64,000 nt of DNA from G051903925 sp051903925 (GTDB lineage Bacteria; Pseudomonadota; Alphaproteobacteria; Zavarziniales; Zavarziniaceae). Shown one piece after another: positions 39,720 through 48,463 of this stretch. The DNA lies in the NCBI RefSeq assembly GCF_051903925.1, contig NZ_CP173678.1:3038001-3102000 (forward strand), in the 5' to 3' direction. Position 1 is the stretch's first letter; every line of letters starts with the position of its first letter. The translations under genes and the position numbers were made by a program. The notes under the pieces were generated by a model, which saw only the letters and a program-made list of their open reading frames with translations, had not been told where the DNA came from and did not search any database.

Positions 39720-40136
39720 ATGACGGCTTGGAGCGTCCTGAGGCAGATTCCGTTGATCGGCATCGTTGCCCTGCTCTATCTGCTTCTGGCTGTGATCAGG
39801 GCGCCCGCGGTGGACGCCAACCTGTTCATGATCGGCCTGCCCTCTGGCGCGGCGTGGCCGTTCCAGCTCGACGATCTGGTCCTTCTCCTGGGCCTTGCCG
39901 CCCTCTATTTCGAGGTGCTGAAGGCGACCCGCACCTCCCAGGCCTCGGTCGCGGATCATATCCTGTCCCTGGTCGTCTTTGTCGTCTGCCTGCTGGGCTT
40001 CCTGCTACTGCCGGCGCTGGGAACCTCGACCTTCTTCCTGATCATGATCCTGGCCATGATCGACGTGATCGCCGGCTTCACCGTGTCGATCAGTGCGGCG
40101 CGGCGCGACGTCGACTTCATGCGCGATCCGGCCTGA
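39720..40136 (+). CDS. Small membrane protein of unknown function
   Basis: 138 residues with about four hydrophobic segments (residues 8-25, 47-65, 78-98, 101-122). ATG at 39720 preceded by GGGCGAGG. Not recognised. The short cytoplasmic end (ARRDVDFMRDPA) resembles small membrane proteins annotated only as hypothetical in related bacteria. Followed after 220 bases by an MFS gene with its own ribosome site. Confidence 0.75.
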   Translation: MTAWSVLRQIPLIGIVALLYLLLAVIRAPAVDANLFMIGLPSGAAWPFQLDDLVLLLGLAALYFEVLKATRTSQASVADHILSLVVFVVCLLGFLLLPALGTSTFFLIMILAMIDVIAGFTVSISAARRDVDFMRDPA

Positions 40137-40356
40137 ACATCCGCAGGCACGGCGTTGCACGACACGCCGGACGCCCCCGCCCGGCGTTGCATGCAGGGGA
40201 TTGCCTCGGGCGGGACTCTCTGCTGATGTGAGACTTCGGGCTTACCCGGAGGTGGGGGCGTCTCAGCTTCCCGCCGCCAGGCGCCGGCCGTGCCGCCGGT
40301 GCTGCTCCTCCCGGGGGCGCCCGCAACAAGGCTCAATCCCCTGGGAGGCTGATTCC

Positions 40357-41709
40357 ATGGCCGACACACGGGCGCACGCTGCGCCCATTCCTGCGATGCC
40401 GTCCGCGCACACGGTGACGATCACCGACGGACAGCGCCGCACGGCACTGTACCTGCTGCTTGCCGCCTACACGCTGAACTACGCCGACCGCCAGGTCCTG
40501 GGCATCCTGACGCCCTACATCATGGCGGACATGAACCTGAGCGCCACGGACCTGGGCTTCCTGGGTGGCTTCGCCTTCGCGCTGTTCTACGCGACCCTCG
40601 GCATTCCCATCGCCATGTGGGCCGATCGCGGCCGCCGCGTCACGATCGTGACCCTGTCGCTGGCGATCTGGAGCGGCATGACCGCGGTCTGCGGCCTCGC
40701 CAACAACTTCGTGCAGCTGGCGCTGGCGCGCGTCGGTGTCGGCATCGGCGAGGCCGGCGGCAGTCCGCCCTCCCATTCCCTGATCTCGGACTACTACCCC
40801 CCCGAATCGCGGGGCACGGCCCTTGCCGTCTATTCCCTGGGCGTGCCCATCGGCCTGTTCATCGGCCTGGGCGCCGGTGGCTATGTCGCCGCGACCTATG
40901 GCTGGCGCGAGGCGTTCTTCGTGCTGGGCCTGCCGGGCCTGCTGCTGGCGGTGATCGTCGCGATCTTCCTGAAGGAGCCGCCGCGCGGCCATGCCGACGC
41001 GGCCGCCGGCGTCGCCCTGAAGGACGGTCCCGTGCCGACAGTGCGCGAGACCGCGCGCTTCATGTGGTCGCAGCGCTCGCTTCGTCATCTGATGGCCGGC
41101 GGCACGCTGATCACGCTGGTGGGCTATGCCGGCGTGCAGTGGTTCCCCAGCTTCGTGATCTTCAGCCTGAAGGACGGCGTCGCGGCACTCGGCTTCGAGA
41201 TGGCGCATGTCGGCCTGCTGCTGGCGATCCTGATCGGCGCCGGTGCCTTTGTCGGCACCTACATGGGCGGCAAGCTGTCCGATGTGCTGGGGCGGCGGGA
41301 CGTGCGCTGGCGCTCCTGGGTGGTCGCGGTCGCCATCCTGTTCGGCATACCCTTTGGCCTGGCCGTCTACCTGCTGCCGAACGCCACGGTCGCGCTGCTG
41401 CTGCTGATGGTGCCGTCAGGCGTCGGCGCCTTCTACCTGGGGCCGACCTATGCGCTGACCCAGGCCCTGGTGCGGATGCGGATGCGTGCCGTGGCCTCGG
41501 CCATCGCGCTGTTCATCTTCAACTTCATCGGCATGGGCCTGGGGCCGCTGCTGGCCGGCATTTTCGCCGACATGTACCAGCCGACCTTTGGCGACGACCG
41601 CTTCCGCTGGGCACTGCTGACCCTGTCGCCGATCTTCGTCTGGTCGGCGTGGCACTATTTCCTGGCGGCCAAGTACCTGAAGCAGGACCTGGAAGCCGCC
41701 GCCCGATAG
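40357..41709 (+). CDS. MFS transporter, spinster/aromatic-acid-like
   Basis: 450 residues, about 12 membrane helices. MFS signature between helices 2 and 3 in MWADRGRRVTIVTL (D-R-x-G-R-R type), plus NYADRQVLGILTPYI at helix 1, which is usual in the spinster-like/oxalate-formate subgroup. Substrate unknown. ATG at 40357 with TGGGAGG nine bases upstream; a longer open frame upstream lacks family sequence. Confidence 0.9.
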   Translation: MADTRAHAAPIPAMPSAHTVTITDGQRRTALYLLLAAYTLNYADRQVLGILTPYIMADMNLSATDLGFLGGFAFALFYATLGIPIAMWADRGRRVTIVTLSLAIWSGMTAVCGLANNFVQLALARVGVGIGEAGGSPPSHSLISDYYPPESRGTALAVYSLGVPIGLFIGLGAGGYVAATYGWREAFFVLGLPGLLLAVIVAIFLKEPPRGHADAAAGVALKDGPVPTVRETARFMWSQRSLRHLMAGGTLITLVGYAGVQWFPSFVIFSLKDGVAALGFEMAHVGLLLAILIGAGAFVGTYMGGKLSDVLGRRDVRWRSWVVAVAILFGIPFGLAVYLLPNATVALLLLMVPSGVGAFYLGPTYALTQALVRMRMRAVASAIALFIFNFIGMGLGPLLAGIFADMYQPTFGDDRFRWALLTLSPIFVWSAWHYFLAAKYLKQDLEAAAR

Positions 41710-41758
41710 GGCGCGGGACGCGGCAGGCGGGCGGGGCACGGTGCCCCGCCCGTCCACC

Positions 41759-42526
41759 TCAATGCGCGGGCCTGGTGTCGACGGCCGTGCGCCCCTCCCG
41801 CCGCTGGCGGGCATTGCGCGCCAGCATGTTCAGCACCTCGACCAGGACCGAGAAGCCCATCGCGGCATAGACATAGCCCTTCGGCACCTTGGCGCCGAAG
41901 CCTTCCGCGATCAGCGTCATGCCGATCATCAGCAGGAAGCTGAGGGCCAGCATCACGACCGTTGGGTTGCGACCGACGAATTCGGCCAGGGGATTGGCCA
42001 GGATCAGCATCACCGTCACCGCGACCAGGACGGCGATCACCATGATCGGCACATGCTCCGTCATGCCGACGGCGGTGATGATGCTGTCGATCGAGAAGAC
42101 CAGGTCCAGCAGCAGGATCTGCATGATCGCGGCGGACATGGTCAGCGTCACTGGCCCGGTGAACATGTCGGGGCCGGGATCGGGATCGACGCTGTGGTGG
42201 ATCTCCTTTGTCGCCTTCCAGACCAGGAACAGGCCGCCCGCGATCAGGATCAGGTCACGCCACGAGAAACCGTGGCCGAACAGCTCGAAGATCGGGGTCG
42301 TCAACTGGACGATGAAGAACACCGTGCCCAGCAGCGCCAGGCGCATGACCAGGGCAAGCCCGATGCCGACGCGGCGGGCCCGTTCCTGCTGATGCGCGGG
42401 CAGCTTGTTCGTGATGATCGAGATGAAGAGAAGGTTGTCGATCCCGAGCACCACTTCCATGGCAATCAGGGTTCCCAGCGCCACCCAGGCGGCCGGGTCT
42501 TGGGCGAGGGCGAACAGGTCGTCCAC
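41759..42526 (-). CDS. TerC-family membrane protein
   Basis: 255 residues from a GTG at 42526 with GAGGA six bases upstream, preferred over a TTG two codons earlier whose spacing is too short. Seven or so helices; conserved acidic motifs MEVVLGIDNLLFISII and LLDLVFSIDSIITAVG are the TerC hallmarks and likely bind a divalent metal. TerC proteins export manganese, in part to protect secreted enzymes. Convergent with the MFS gene. Confidence 0.9.
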   Translation of the reverse strand: MDDLFALAQDPAAWVALGTLIAMEVVLGIDNLLFISIITNKLPAHQQERARRVGIGLALVMRLALLGTVFFIVQLTTPIFELFGHGFSWRDLILIAGGLFLVWKATKEIHHSVDPDPGPDMFTGPVTLTMSAAIMQILLLDLVFSIDSIITAVGMTEHVPIMVIAVLVAVTVMLILANPLAEFVGRNPTVVMLALSFLLMIGMTLIAEGFGAKVPKGYVYAAMGFSVLVEVLNMLARNARQRREGRTAVDTRPAH

Positions 42527-42573
42527 GGTCAATCCTCATGGGAAAAGGGCGAAGCGATCTCCGCCGCGACCGT

Positions 42574-44391
42574 TTACGGCGCCTGACCCTGCTCTAGTTC
42601 CTCCCGCAGCATTTCCAGCCGCAGCCATTCCTCCTCCGCCTCCATCAGGGCGGTCTCGCGTGCCGCAAGATCGGTCGATGCCTTCTGGAAGCGGGCGGCG
42701 TCGCGCCGGAACAGGCCGGGGTCGGCCAGCTCCTGTTTCAGGCGCTCGATCTCGGCCTGGAACTGCTCCATGCGCCTGGGCAGCGTCTCCAGCGCATGCT
42801 TGTCCTTGAAGGACAGGCGCTTGCGCTCCCGCGGCGGCGCGGGGACTGGGGCAGGGGGCTGGGCCGCCGCCTTCCGCACCGGCTGCGCGGCGGGTGTCGC
42901 GTCGCGCCGCTGCGCCAGCATGTCGGAATAGCCGCCGGCATATTCGATCCAGCGTCCGTCGCCCTCGAAGGCAAGGGTGGAATCGACCGTGCGGTCGAGG
43001 AAGTCGCGATCGTGGCTGACCAGGACCACCGTCCCGGGATAGTCGGCGATCAGCTCCTGCAGGAGGTCCAGCGTCTCCAGGTCCAGGTCGTTGGTCGGCT
43101 CGTCCAGGACCAGCAGGTTGGACGGCTGGGCCAGGGCGCGGGCCAGCATCACGCGGGCCCGCTCCCCACCCGACAGCACGCGCAAGGGGGTGCGCGCCTG
43201 GCTTGCGTCGAACAGGAAGTCCTGCATGTAGCTGCGGACATGGCGTGGCTTGCCATTGACCTGGACCGTGTCGCCCCCGCCGCCCGTCAGCGCGTCCTGC
43301 AGCGTCTGGTCCGGCGCCAGGCTGGAGCGGCTCTGCTCCAGGGTCACCATGTCCAGGCTGCTGCCCAGGCGCACGGTGCCGTCATCGGGCTCCAGCTGTC
43401 CCGTCAGCATGCGCAGCAGCGTCGTCTTGCCCGCGCCGTTGGGCCCGACCAGGCCCAGCCGGTCGCCCCGCTGCACGACAAGCGAGAGGTCGCGGACGAT
43501 GGGCCGGCCGTCGAACGCCTTGGCGATGCGCTTGGCCTCGATCACCTTCTTGCCCGACATCTCGGCTTCCGAGGCCTGGAGGTCGGCCTTGCCGACGACG
43601 CGGCGGCGCTCGCGCTTTTCGGTGCGCAGGGCCTGGAGCGCGCGCAGGCGCCCCATGTTGCGCTTCCGCCGGCCCGACACGCCATGGCGCAGCCAGTCGG
43701 CCTCGCGCACGAGCTTGCGGTCCAGAAGGTGGGCGGCCTGCTCCTCCTGCTCCAGGATCTCGTCGCGCCACGCTTCGAACCGGCCGAAGCCGGCCTCCAG
43801 CCTGCGACTGCGGCCACGGTCGATCCAGACGCAGGCCTGGGACAGGTTTTCCAGGAAGCGGCGGTCATGGCTGATCAGGACAAGCGCGGAGGAGGTCGCT
43901 GCGAGCTCGCCCTCCAGCCACTCGATCACCGGCAGGTCCAGGTGGTTGGTCGGCTCGTCCAGCAGCAGGATGTCGGGCTCCGGCGCCAGCGCGCGGGCCA
44001 GGGCTGCGCGCCGTGCCTCACCGCCTGACAGGTGGCCCGGGTGCTCCGCCCCTGTCAGGCCCAGTCCCTCCAGCAGGCGCAGGGCGCGGTGGCCGTCGTC
44101 GGCCGGACCCAGGCCCGCCTGGACATAGGCAAGCACACTCTCGGCGCCGCCGAAGTCGGGCTCCTGCGCCAGGTAGCGCAGTGTCGTTCCCGGCTGGACG
44201 AAGCGGCGCCCGCGATCGGGCTCGATCAGCCCGGCCGCAATGCGCATCAGCGTCGACTTGCCGGAGCCGTTGCGCCCGACCAGTGCCAGGCGTTCGCCCG
44301 GTCCGACGCTGAGGTCGACGCTGTCCAGCAGTTCGTGCCCGCCGAAGGTTAGCGCGATGTCCTGGAGAAGAAGGAGAGGCGGGGCAGCCAT
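42574..44391 (-). CDS. uup: ABC-F ATPase, Uup-like
   Basis: 605 residues with two ABC domains and no membrane segments. Walker A: GRNGSGKST and GPNGAGKTT; signatures LSGGEARRAALARAL and LSGGERARVMLARAL; Walker B LLLDEPTNHLD and VLDEPTNDLD. The C-terminal ~90 residues form a charged coiled coil as in Uup, which binds DNA/ribosome-related structures. Works on the translating ribosome or in DNA stability; not a transporter. Confidence 0.92.
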   Translation of the reverse strand: MAAPPLLLLQDIALTFGGHELLDSVDLSVGPGERLALVGRNGSGKSTLMRIAAGLIEPDRGRRFVQPGTTLRYLAQEPDFGGAESVLAYVQAGLGPADDGHRALRLLEGLGLTGAEHPGHLSGGEARRAALARALAPEPDILLLDEPTNHLDLPVIEWLEGELAATSSALVLISHDRRFLENLSQACVWIDRGRSRRLEAGFGRFEAWRDEILEQEEQAAHLLDRKLVREADWLRHGVSGRRKRNMGRLRALQALRTEKRERRRVVGKADLQASEAEMSGKKVIEAKRIAKAFDGRPIVRDLSLVVQRGDRLGLVGPNGAGKTTLLRMLTGQLEPDDGTVRLGSSLDMVTLEQSRSSLAPDQTLQDALTGGGGDTVQVNGKPRHVRSYMQDFLFDASQARTPLRVLSGGERARVMLARALAQPSNLLVLDEPTNDLDLETLDLLQELIADYPGTVVLVSHDRDFLDRTVDSTLAFEGDGRWIEYAGGYSDMLAQRRDATPAAQPVRKAAAQPPAPVPAPPRERKRLSFKDKHALETLPRRMEQFQAEIERLKQELADPGLFRRDAARFQKASTDLAARETALMEAEEEWLRLEMLREELEQGQAP

Positions 44392-44470
44392 GGTGCTCTG
44401 GAAGGGCTCGCTCTGCGGGGGTGGATGGGATGGGTCCCATATGGGGCGCCCGCGGTCAAACCCTGCCTTT

Positions 44471-44517
44471 CATGCCAACAAACCTGTCATGCCAGCAAAC
44501 CTGTCAGGCCAACAAAA
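44471..44517. repeat. 17-base tandem repeat, 2.7 copies
   Basis: CATGCCAACAAACCTGT at 44471-44487, CATGCCAGCAAACCTGT at 44488-44504, then a partial third unit to 44517. It lies just beyond the terminator of the secreted repeat protein gene and before the uup start. No function is apparent. Confidence 0.85.
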
Positions 44518-44554
44518 TAAGGGTCCCGCCCTGCCCAAAGGCAAGGCGGGACCC
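44511..44554 (-). terminator. Rho-independent terminator of the GNTGN-repeat protein gene
   Basis: Reading on the minus strand, GGGTCCCGCC and GGCGGGACCC form a perfect 10-base stem with a 14-base loop, followed by TTATTTTGTT. It begins 24 bases after the stop at 44579. The clearest intrinsic terminator in the window. Confidence 0.9.
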
Positions 44555-44578
44555 CGCACCGGCTTTGTGGACGACGCG

Positions 44579-44992
44579 TCAGTTGAGCGACGAACCGGCG
44601 CTTCCGGGGTTGCCGGTATTCCCCTGCTCCGTCCCGATGGTGCTGTTACCGGGGCTGGGATCGATGGTGGGCGGCGTCACCGGCGTGCCGTCCTGGGTCT
44701 GCTCCAGCGTGCCGCCGACGATCGTGCCGCCGCCGCTGGTGCTGGCCGCACCAGAATTGCCGGTATTGCCGTTCAGCGCAGCGCCCGACTCGGCCTCGCC
44801 CTGGAGCGTCACGCCGGGCGTGCCCGCGCCGCCCGTCGTGGTGCCGGGATTGCCGGTATTGCCATCCAGCGCCCCGCCCATGCCGGCAGCGGTATGGCTT
44901 TCGGCGGCGGCGCCGGTCGTGGTTGCCGATTCGGCCATTGCCGGCAGGCTGAACGCCACCAGCGGCAGGATCAGGAATCGCATCTTGGTCAT
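44579..44992 (-). CDS. Small secreted Gly/Thr/Asn-rich protein with GNTGN[PS]G repeats
   Basis: 137 residues from ATG at 44992 (GAGGAAA upstream). Signal peptide about 1-20 (ending LPAMA). The mature chain is low-complexity (Gly, Thr, Ala, Ser) and holds three copies of GNTGN[PS]G at residues 44-50, 75-81 and 124-130. No Cys, little charge. Looks like a disordered exported or surface protein; not recognised. It has its own terminator and its own start signal, so it is probably a monocistronic, well-expressed gene. Confidence 0.8.
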   Translation of the reverse strand: MTKMRFLILPLVAFSLPAMAESATTTGAAAESHTAAGMGGALDGNTGNPGTTTGGAGTPGVTLQGEAESGAALNGNTGNSGAASTSGGGTIVGGTLEQTQDGTPVTPPTIDPSPGNSTIGTEQGNTGNPGSAGSSLN

Positions 44993-45173
44993 GGCTTTCC
45001 TCGTACGCAGACGAAACATGACCCGCCTAATGGGGGCACCGGCGACTTGTTCCGAGGCAGCCTGATTTCAGGTTCGTTAGGACTTTCGCGGCAGAGATGG
45101 CGGGGCAGGGCCGACCAGACACGTCTGGGTTGGCAGAACTGCGCGGCATGCACGTCTGAAACGGGTTGCAGTC

Positions 45174-46397
45174 ATGGTCGCCTTGCGCACTCACGTCATG
45201 GCCGGGGCGGACACCCGTGCCGCCCTGGCAAAGCTCGCCACCGACCCGGCGCTGGACCAGGCGGCGCCACGGATCGTCTTCGCGTTCTATGGCTGCGTGC
45301 ATGACGATGCCGTGCTGCACGGGGCGCTGCGCGATCGCTTCCCCGGCGCGCGGATCCTGGGTGGTACCTCCTGTGGCGGGGTGATGAACCAGGAGCGCGT
45401 CTGGCCGGCCGATTCGATCGGCCTCCTCCTGCTTGAGGATGTCGAGGGCGACTACGGCGTGGCATCGGGGGCCCTGGGCGATGATCCTGCCGGCGCGGCG
45501 GAGGTCCTGCTGCACCGCGCGCTGGAGGATGCCGGCTGCCCCGGCCAATTGCCTGAGCTGATCTGGATCTACCAGGTGCCGGGACGCGAGGAGGCGGTGG
45601 TCGAGGGTTTGCGTCGCGTCGTCGGCGCGGGCTGCCCCATCGTGGGCGGCAGTTCCGCCGATGACGACGTGGCCGGCCTGTGGCGTCAGTTGGGCACCGA
45701 TGGTCCACTGGTCGATGGCCTGGTCGTGGCGGCGCTGTTCCCGTCAGGCGGCGTCGCCTGCGCGTTCCAGGGCGGCTACGAGCCCTCGGGCCCCAATGGG
45801 ATCGTCACCCGCGTGGCCTTCGACCCGGCCGGACACCAGGGCGTGGTGACCAAGGCGCGGGGCCGCCACATCCTGGAAATCGACGGCCAGCCCGCGGCCG
45901 AGGTCTATAGCCGCTGGCTTGGCGACAGCCTGTCCGATCACCTGGGCGGGGGCAGCATCCTGGCCCAGACGACGATGACGCCGCTGGCCATCCATGCCGG
46001 CGCCAGCGATGGCGTGGAGCATTTCCTGCTGGTCCATCCGGATGCGATCGTGGCCGGGCGGGCCTTGAGCACCTTCGCTACGATCGAGGAGGGGGAGCGC
46101 ATCTTCTGCATGCGCGGCGACCGCCGCCGCCTGATCGAGCGGGCCGGCCGCGTCGCGCGCGAGGCGGCGGAGCGCCTGGGTGGCGGCGCATCGGAACTGG
46201 CCGGCGGCCTGATCGTGTATTGCGGCGGTTGCCGGCTTGCCGTTGGCGATGCCATCGCCGATGTTCCCGCGGAGGTCGCCGGCGCCTTCGCCGGTGCGCC
46301 GTTCCTCGGCTGCTTCACCTTTGGCGAGCAGGGGCGGCTGCGCGACGAGAACGTGCATGGCAATCTGATGATCTCTGCAATCGCGTTCGGACGCTAG
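45174..46397 (+). CDS. FIST-domain sensor protein
   Basis: 407 residues. FIST N domain (about 20-215: IVFAFYGCVHDD, ILGGTSCGGVM, IVGGSSADDDV) and FIST C domain (about 225-385: VSGCFTF-like PFLGCFTFGEQG near the end). FIST proteins bind small ligands, proposed to be amino acids, and often sit with c-di-GMP or kinase genes. ATG at 45174, no strong Shine-Dalgarno. Its stop lies only 20 bases before the presumed start of a GGDEF-EAL gene, so the two are likely coupled. Confidence 0.88.
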   Translation: MVALRTHVMAGADTRAALAKLATDPALDQAAPRIVFAFYGCVHDDAVLHGALRDRFPGARILGGTSCGGVMNQERVWPADSIGLLLLEDVEGDYGVASGALGDDPAGAAEVLLHRALEDAGCPGQLPELIWIYQVPGREEAVVEGLRRVVGAGCPIVGGSSADDDVAGLWRQLGTDGPLVDGLVVAALFPSGGVACAFQGGYEPSGPNGIVTRVAFDPAGHQGVVTKARGRHILEIDGQPAAEVYSRWLGDSLSDHLGGGSILAQTTMTPLAIHAGASDGVEHFLLVHPDAIVAGRALSTFATIEEGERIFCMRGDRRRLIERAGRVAREAAERLGGGASELAGGLIVYCGGCRLAVGDAIADVPAEVAGAFAGAPFLGCFTFGEQGRLRDENVHGNLMISAIAFGR

Positions 46398-46417
46398 GGC
46401 GGCAGGCGGGGGCCATC

Positions 46418-48346
46418 ATTCCAACTCTGTCCGCACTTCAGAATACCGAGGAGCTGCGCGAGCGCCTGCTGTCCCTGCAGCGCGACAACGATGGCCTGCG
46501 CCTGGCGACGAACCAGGCGAACCAGCTGCTCGACGCCCTGGCCTCGCTTCTCTCGCTGGAGCGGGAAGTGGACCCGTTCGCGACGGTGTTCGGCTCGCTG
46601 CGCGGCGTCTTTGCGTTCGAGGACGCGCTGGCGCTGGTGGAGAAGGGCGACCGGTTCGAGTGCATTTCGGCGACGTCCGCCGCTCTTGTGGGGCTGTCCT
46701 GGCCGCGTGGCGACCTGTTCGCCAAGGTCGCGGGCGGTCGTGTCATCGCGACCTTCTCCAGCCATGCCATCGCCGAGTGGAAAGCGCTTGGCTCTGACCT
46801 GATCTCGCCCGACCAGCCCGCACTCTACATGCCGATCCAGATGCGGAGCGATCGCGGCCTGGTGATCCTGGTGCAGCGGGGAGGGGCCGCGGGCTATACG
46901 CGCGACGACGTCGCCCTGGCCCGCAAGTTCACGCTGCTGGCCTCCCACGCCCTGGCCCTGCGCCATTCGATGCTGACCGAGACGGAAAGCTCGCGCCTGC
47001 GGCAGCTGAGCGAGGAGCTGACCCGGCGGGCCTATTACGACGACCTGACCGGCCTGCCCAACCGCGCCCTGATCCAGCAGCGGGTGGAGCATCGCCTGGC
47101 CCGTGGCAATCGCGAGGCCGCCTTTGCCCTGGCCTTCATCGACCTGGACGACTTCAAGCGCATCAACGACTACTACAGTCACGCGATCGGCGACGCCGTG
47201 CTGATCGAGGTGGCGCAGCGCATTTCCAGCCACGTCCGCGGGCGGGACATGCTGGCGCGCATCAGTGGCGACGAGTTCGTGCTGATGCTGGATTCGCTGC
47301 GCGACAAGGACGACGTGCGGCGCGTGATCGACCGCATCCTGACCGAGATCCGCAAGCCGCTGGTGATCGAGTCCTATGAGATCTTCACCTCGGCCTCGAT
47401 CGGGGTCAGTTTCTATCCCGATCATGGCGAGGACTATGAAAGCCTGCGCCGCAACGCCGACAACGCGATGTACCGCGCCAAGAGCGAGGCAAAGGGCAGC
47501 GCCGCCTATTTCGACACCCAGATGGGGCAGGCGCTGACCGCGCGGATGGAGCTGGAGCAGCGCCTGCGCGTGGCGATCCGCGACCGCCAGTTCCACGCGG
47601 CATTCCAACCCAAGATCGACCTGGCCCGAGGCCGTGTTGCGGGGTTCGAGGCGCTGATCCGCTGGCGCGACGCGCACGGCGTGATCCGGCCGCCGGGCAC
47701 GTTCGTGGGGCTGGCGACCGAACTGGGCCTGATCGGCGACATCACCCTGTTCGTGCTGGAATCGTCCGCCGCGGCCTTTTCCCTGCTGGATCCGGTCTTT
47801 GGCGGGCACACCACGATCAGCATCAACCTGGCGGCGCAGCAGGCCTGCGACATGGCCTTTGTCAGCCAGTTGGGCGAGGCGCTGGCCCAGTGCGGGCACG
47901 CCCACCGCCTGATGCTGGAACTGACCGAGGAGGCGTTCATCGCGTCGCGCCACTTCCAGTCCCAGGTCCTGCCCATGCTGCGCGACCTGGGCGTGAAGGT
48001 GTCGATCGACGATTTCGGTACGGGCTATTCGTCCCTGGCGGTGCTGGCCGACATCACGGCCGACGAGATCAAGGTCGACCGCTCGTTCATCACCCAGATC
48101 CAAGACCGGCCGCGCAGCCAAAGCATCCTGCGGGCCATCGAATCCCTGGCCCACCCACTGGGCATGAGCCTGGTGGCCGAGGGGGTGGAGACGGCGGCGG
48201 AACTGAACTACCTGGCGCGTGCCACGTCGATCCGGATGGTCCAGGGTTTCCATTTCGCCAGGCCGATGGACCTGCCCGACCTGGTCCAGGCGGCCCCGGC
48301 GCTCCAGACGGCGGCCGGTGCCGCCCCCGTCCTGGCGGCGTCCTGA
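46418..48346 (+). CDS. GAF-like/GGDEF/EAL c-di-GMP protein, start uncertain
   Basis: About 642 residues if begun at ATT 46418. N-terminal coiled coil (about 10-50), a small GAF-like region (55-190), GGDEF (about 205-365) with active-site ISGDEF and I-site RGRD, and EAL (about 385-630) with FEALIRW, DDFGTGYSSL and EGVETAAEL. The GGDEF loop is SGDEF, usually still active; the EAL metal residues are all present. There is no ATG/GTG/TTG in frame between the FIST stop and the coiled coil: candidates are ATC 46415, ATT 46418 or CTG 46427. A GTG at 46568 with GGAG upstream would drop the coiled coil. Confidence 0.8.
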   Translation: MPTLSALQNTEELRERLLSLQRDNDGLRLATNQANQLLDALASLLSLEREVDPFATVFGSLRGVFAFEDALALVEKGDRFECISATSAALVGLSWPRGDLFAKVAGGRVIATFSSHAIAEWKALGSDLISPDQPALYMPIQMRSDRGLVILVQRGGAAGYTRDDVALARKFTLLASHALALRHSMLTETESSRLRQLSEELTRRAYYDDLTGLPNRALIQQRVEHRLARGNREAAFALAFIDLDDFKRINDYYSHAIGDAVLIEVAQRISSHVRGRDMLARISGDEFVLMLDSLRDKDDVRRVIDRILTEIRKPLVIESYEIFTSASIGVSFYPDHGEDYESLRRNADNAMYRAKSEAKGSAAYFDTQMGQALTARMELEQRLRVAIRDRQFHAAFQPKIDLARGRVAGFEALIRWRDAHGVIRPPGTFVGLATELGLIGDITLFVLESSAAAFSLLDPVFGGHTTISINLAAQQACDMAFVSQLGEALAQCGHAHRLMLELTEEAFIASRHFQSQVLPMLRDLGVKVSIDDFGTGYSSLAVLADITADEIKVDRSFITQIQDRPRSQSILRAIESLAHPLGMSLVAEGVETAAELNYLARATSIRMVQGFHFARPMDLPDLVQAAPALQTAAGAAPVLAAS

Positions 48347-48463
48347 GCTGGCGCGCATCCTGGATGCGGCGCTGGCCGCACCGCTTCCGCTGTCCTATCA
48401 GGTGCCGAAGGCGGACAATCCAATGCGCCACGTCGGCAGCGGGCATGCGACCAAGGGGGACCG

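Noticed and set aside
40137..40356. Coding extension upstream of the MFS gene
   Set aside because: The open frame lacks membrane or family sequence, and ATG 40357 has a good ribosome site.
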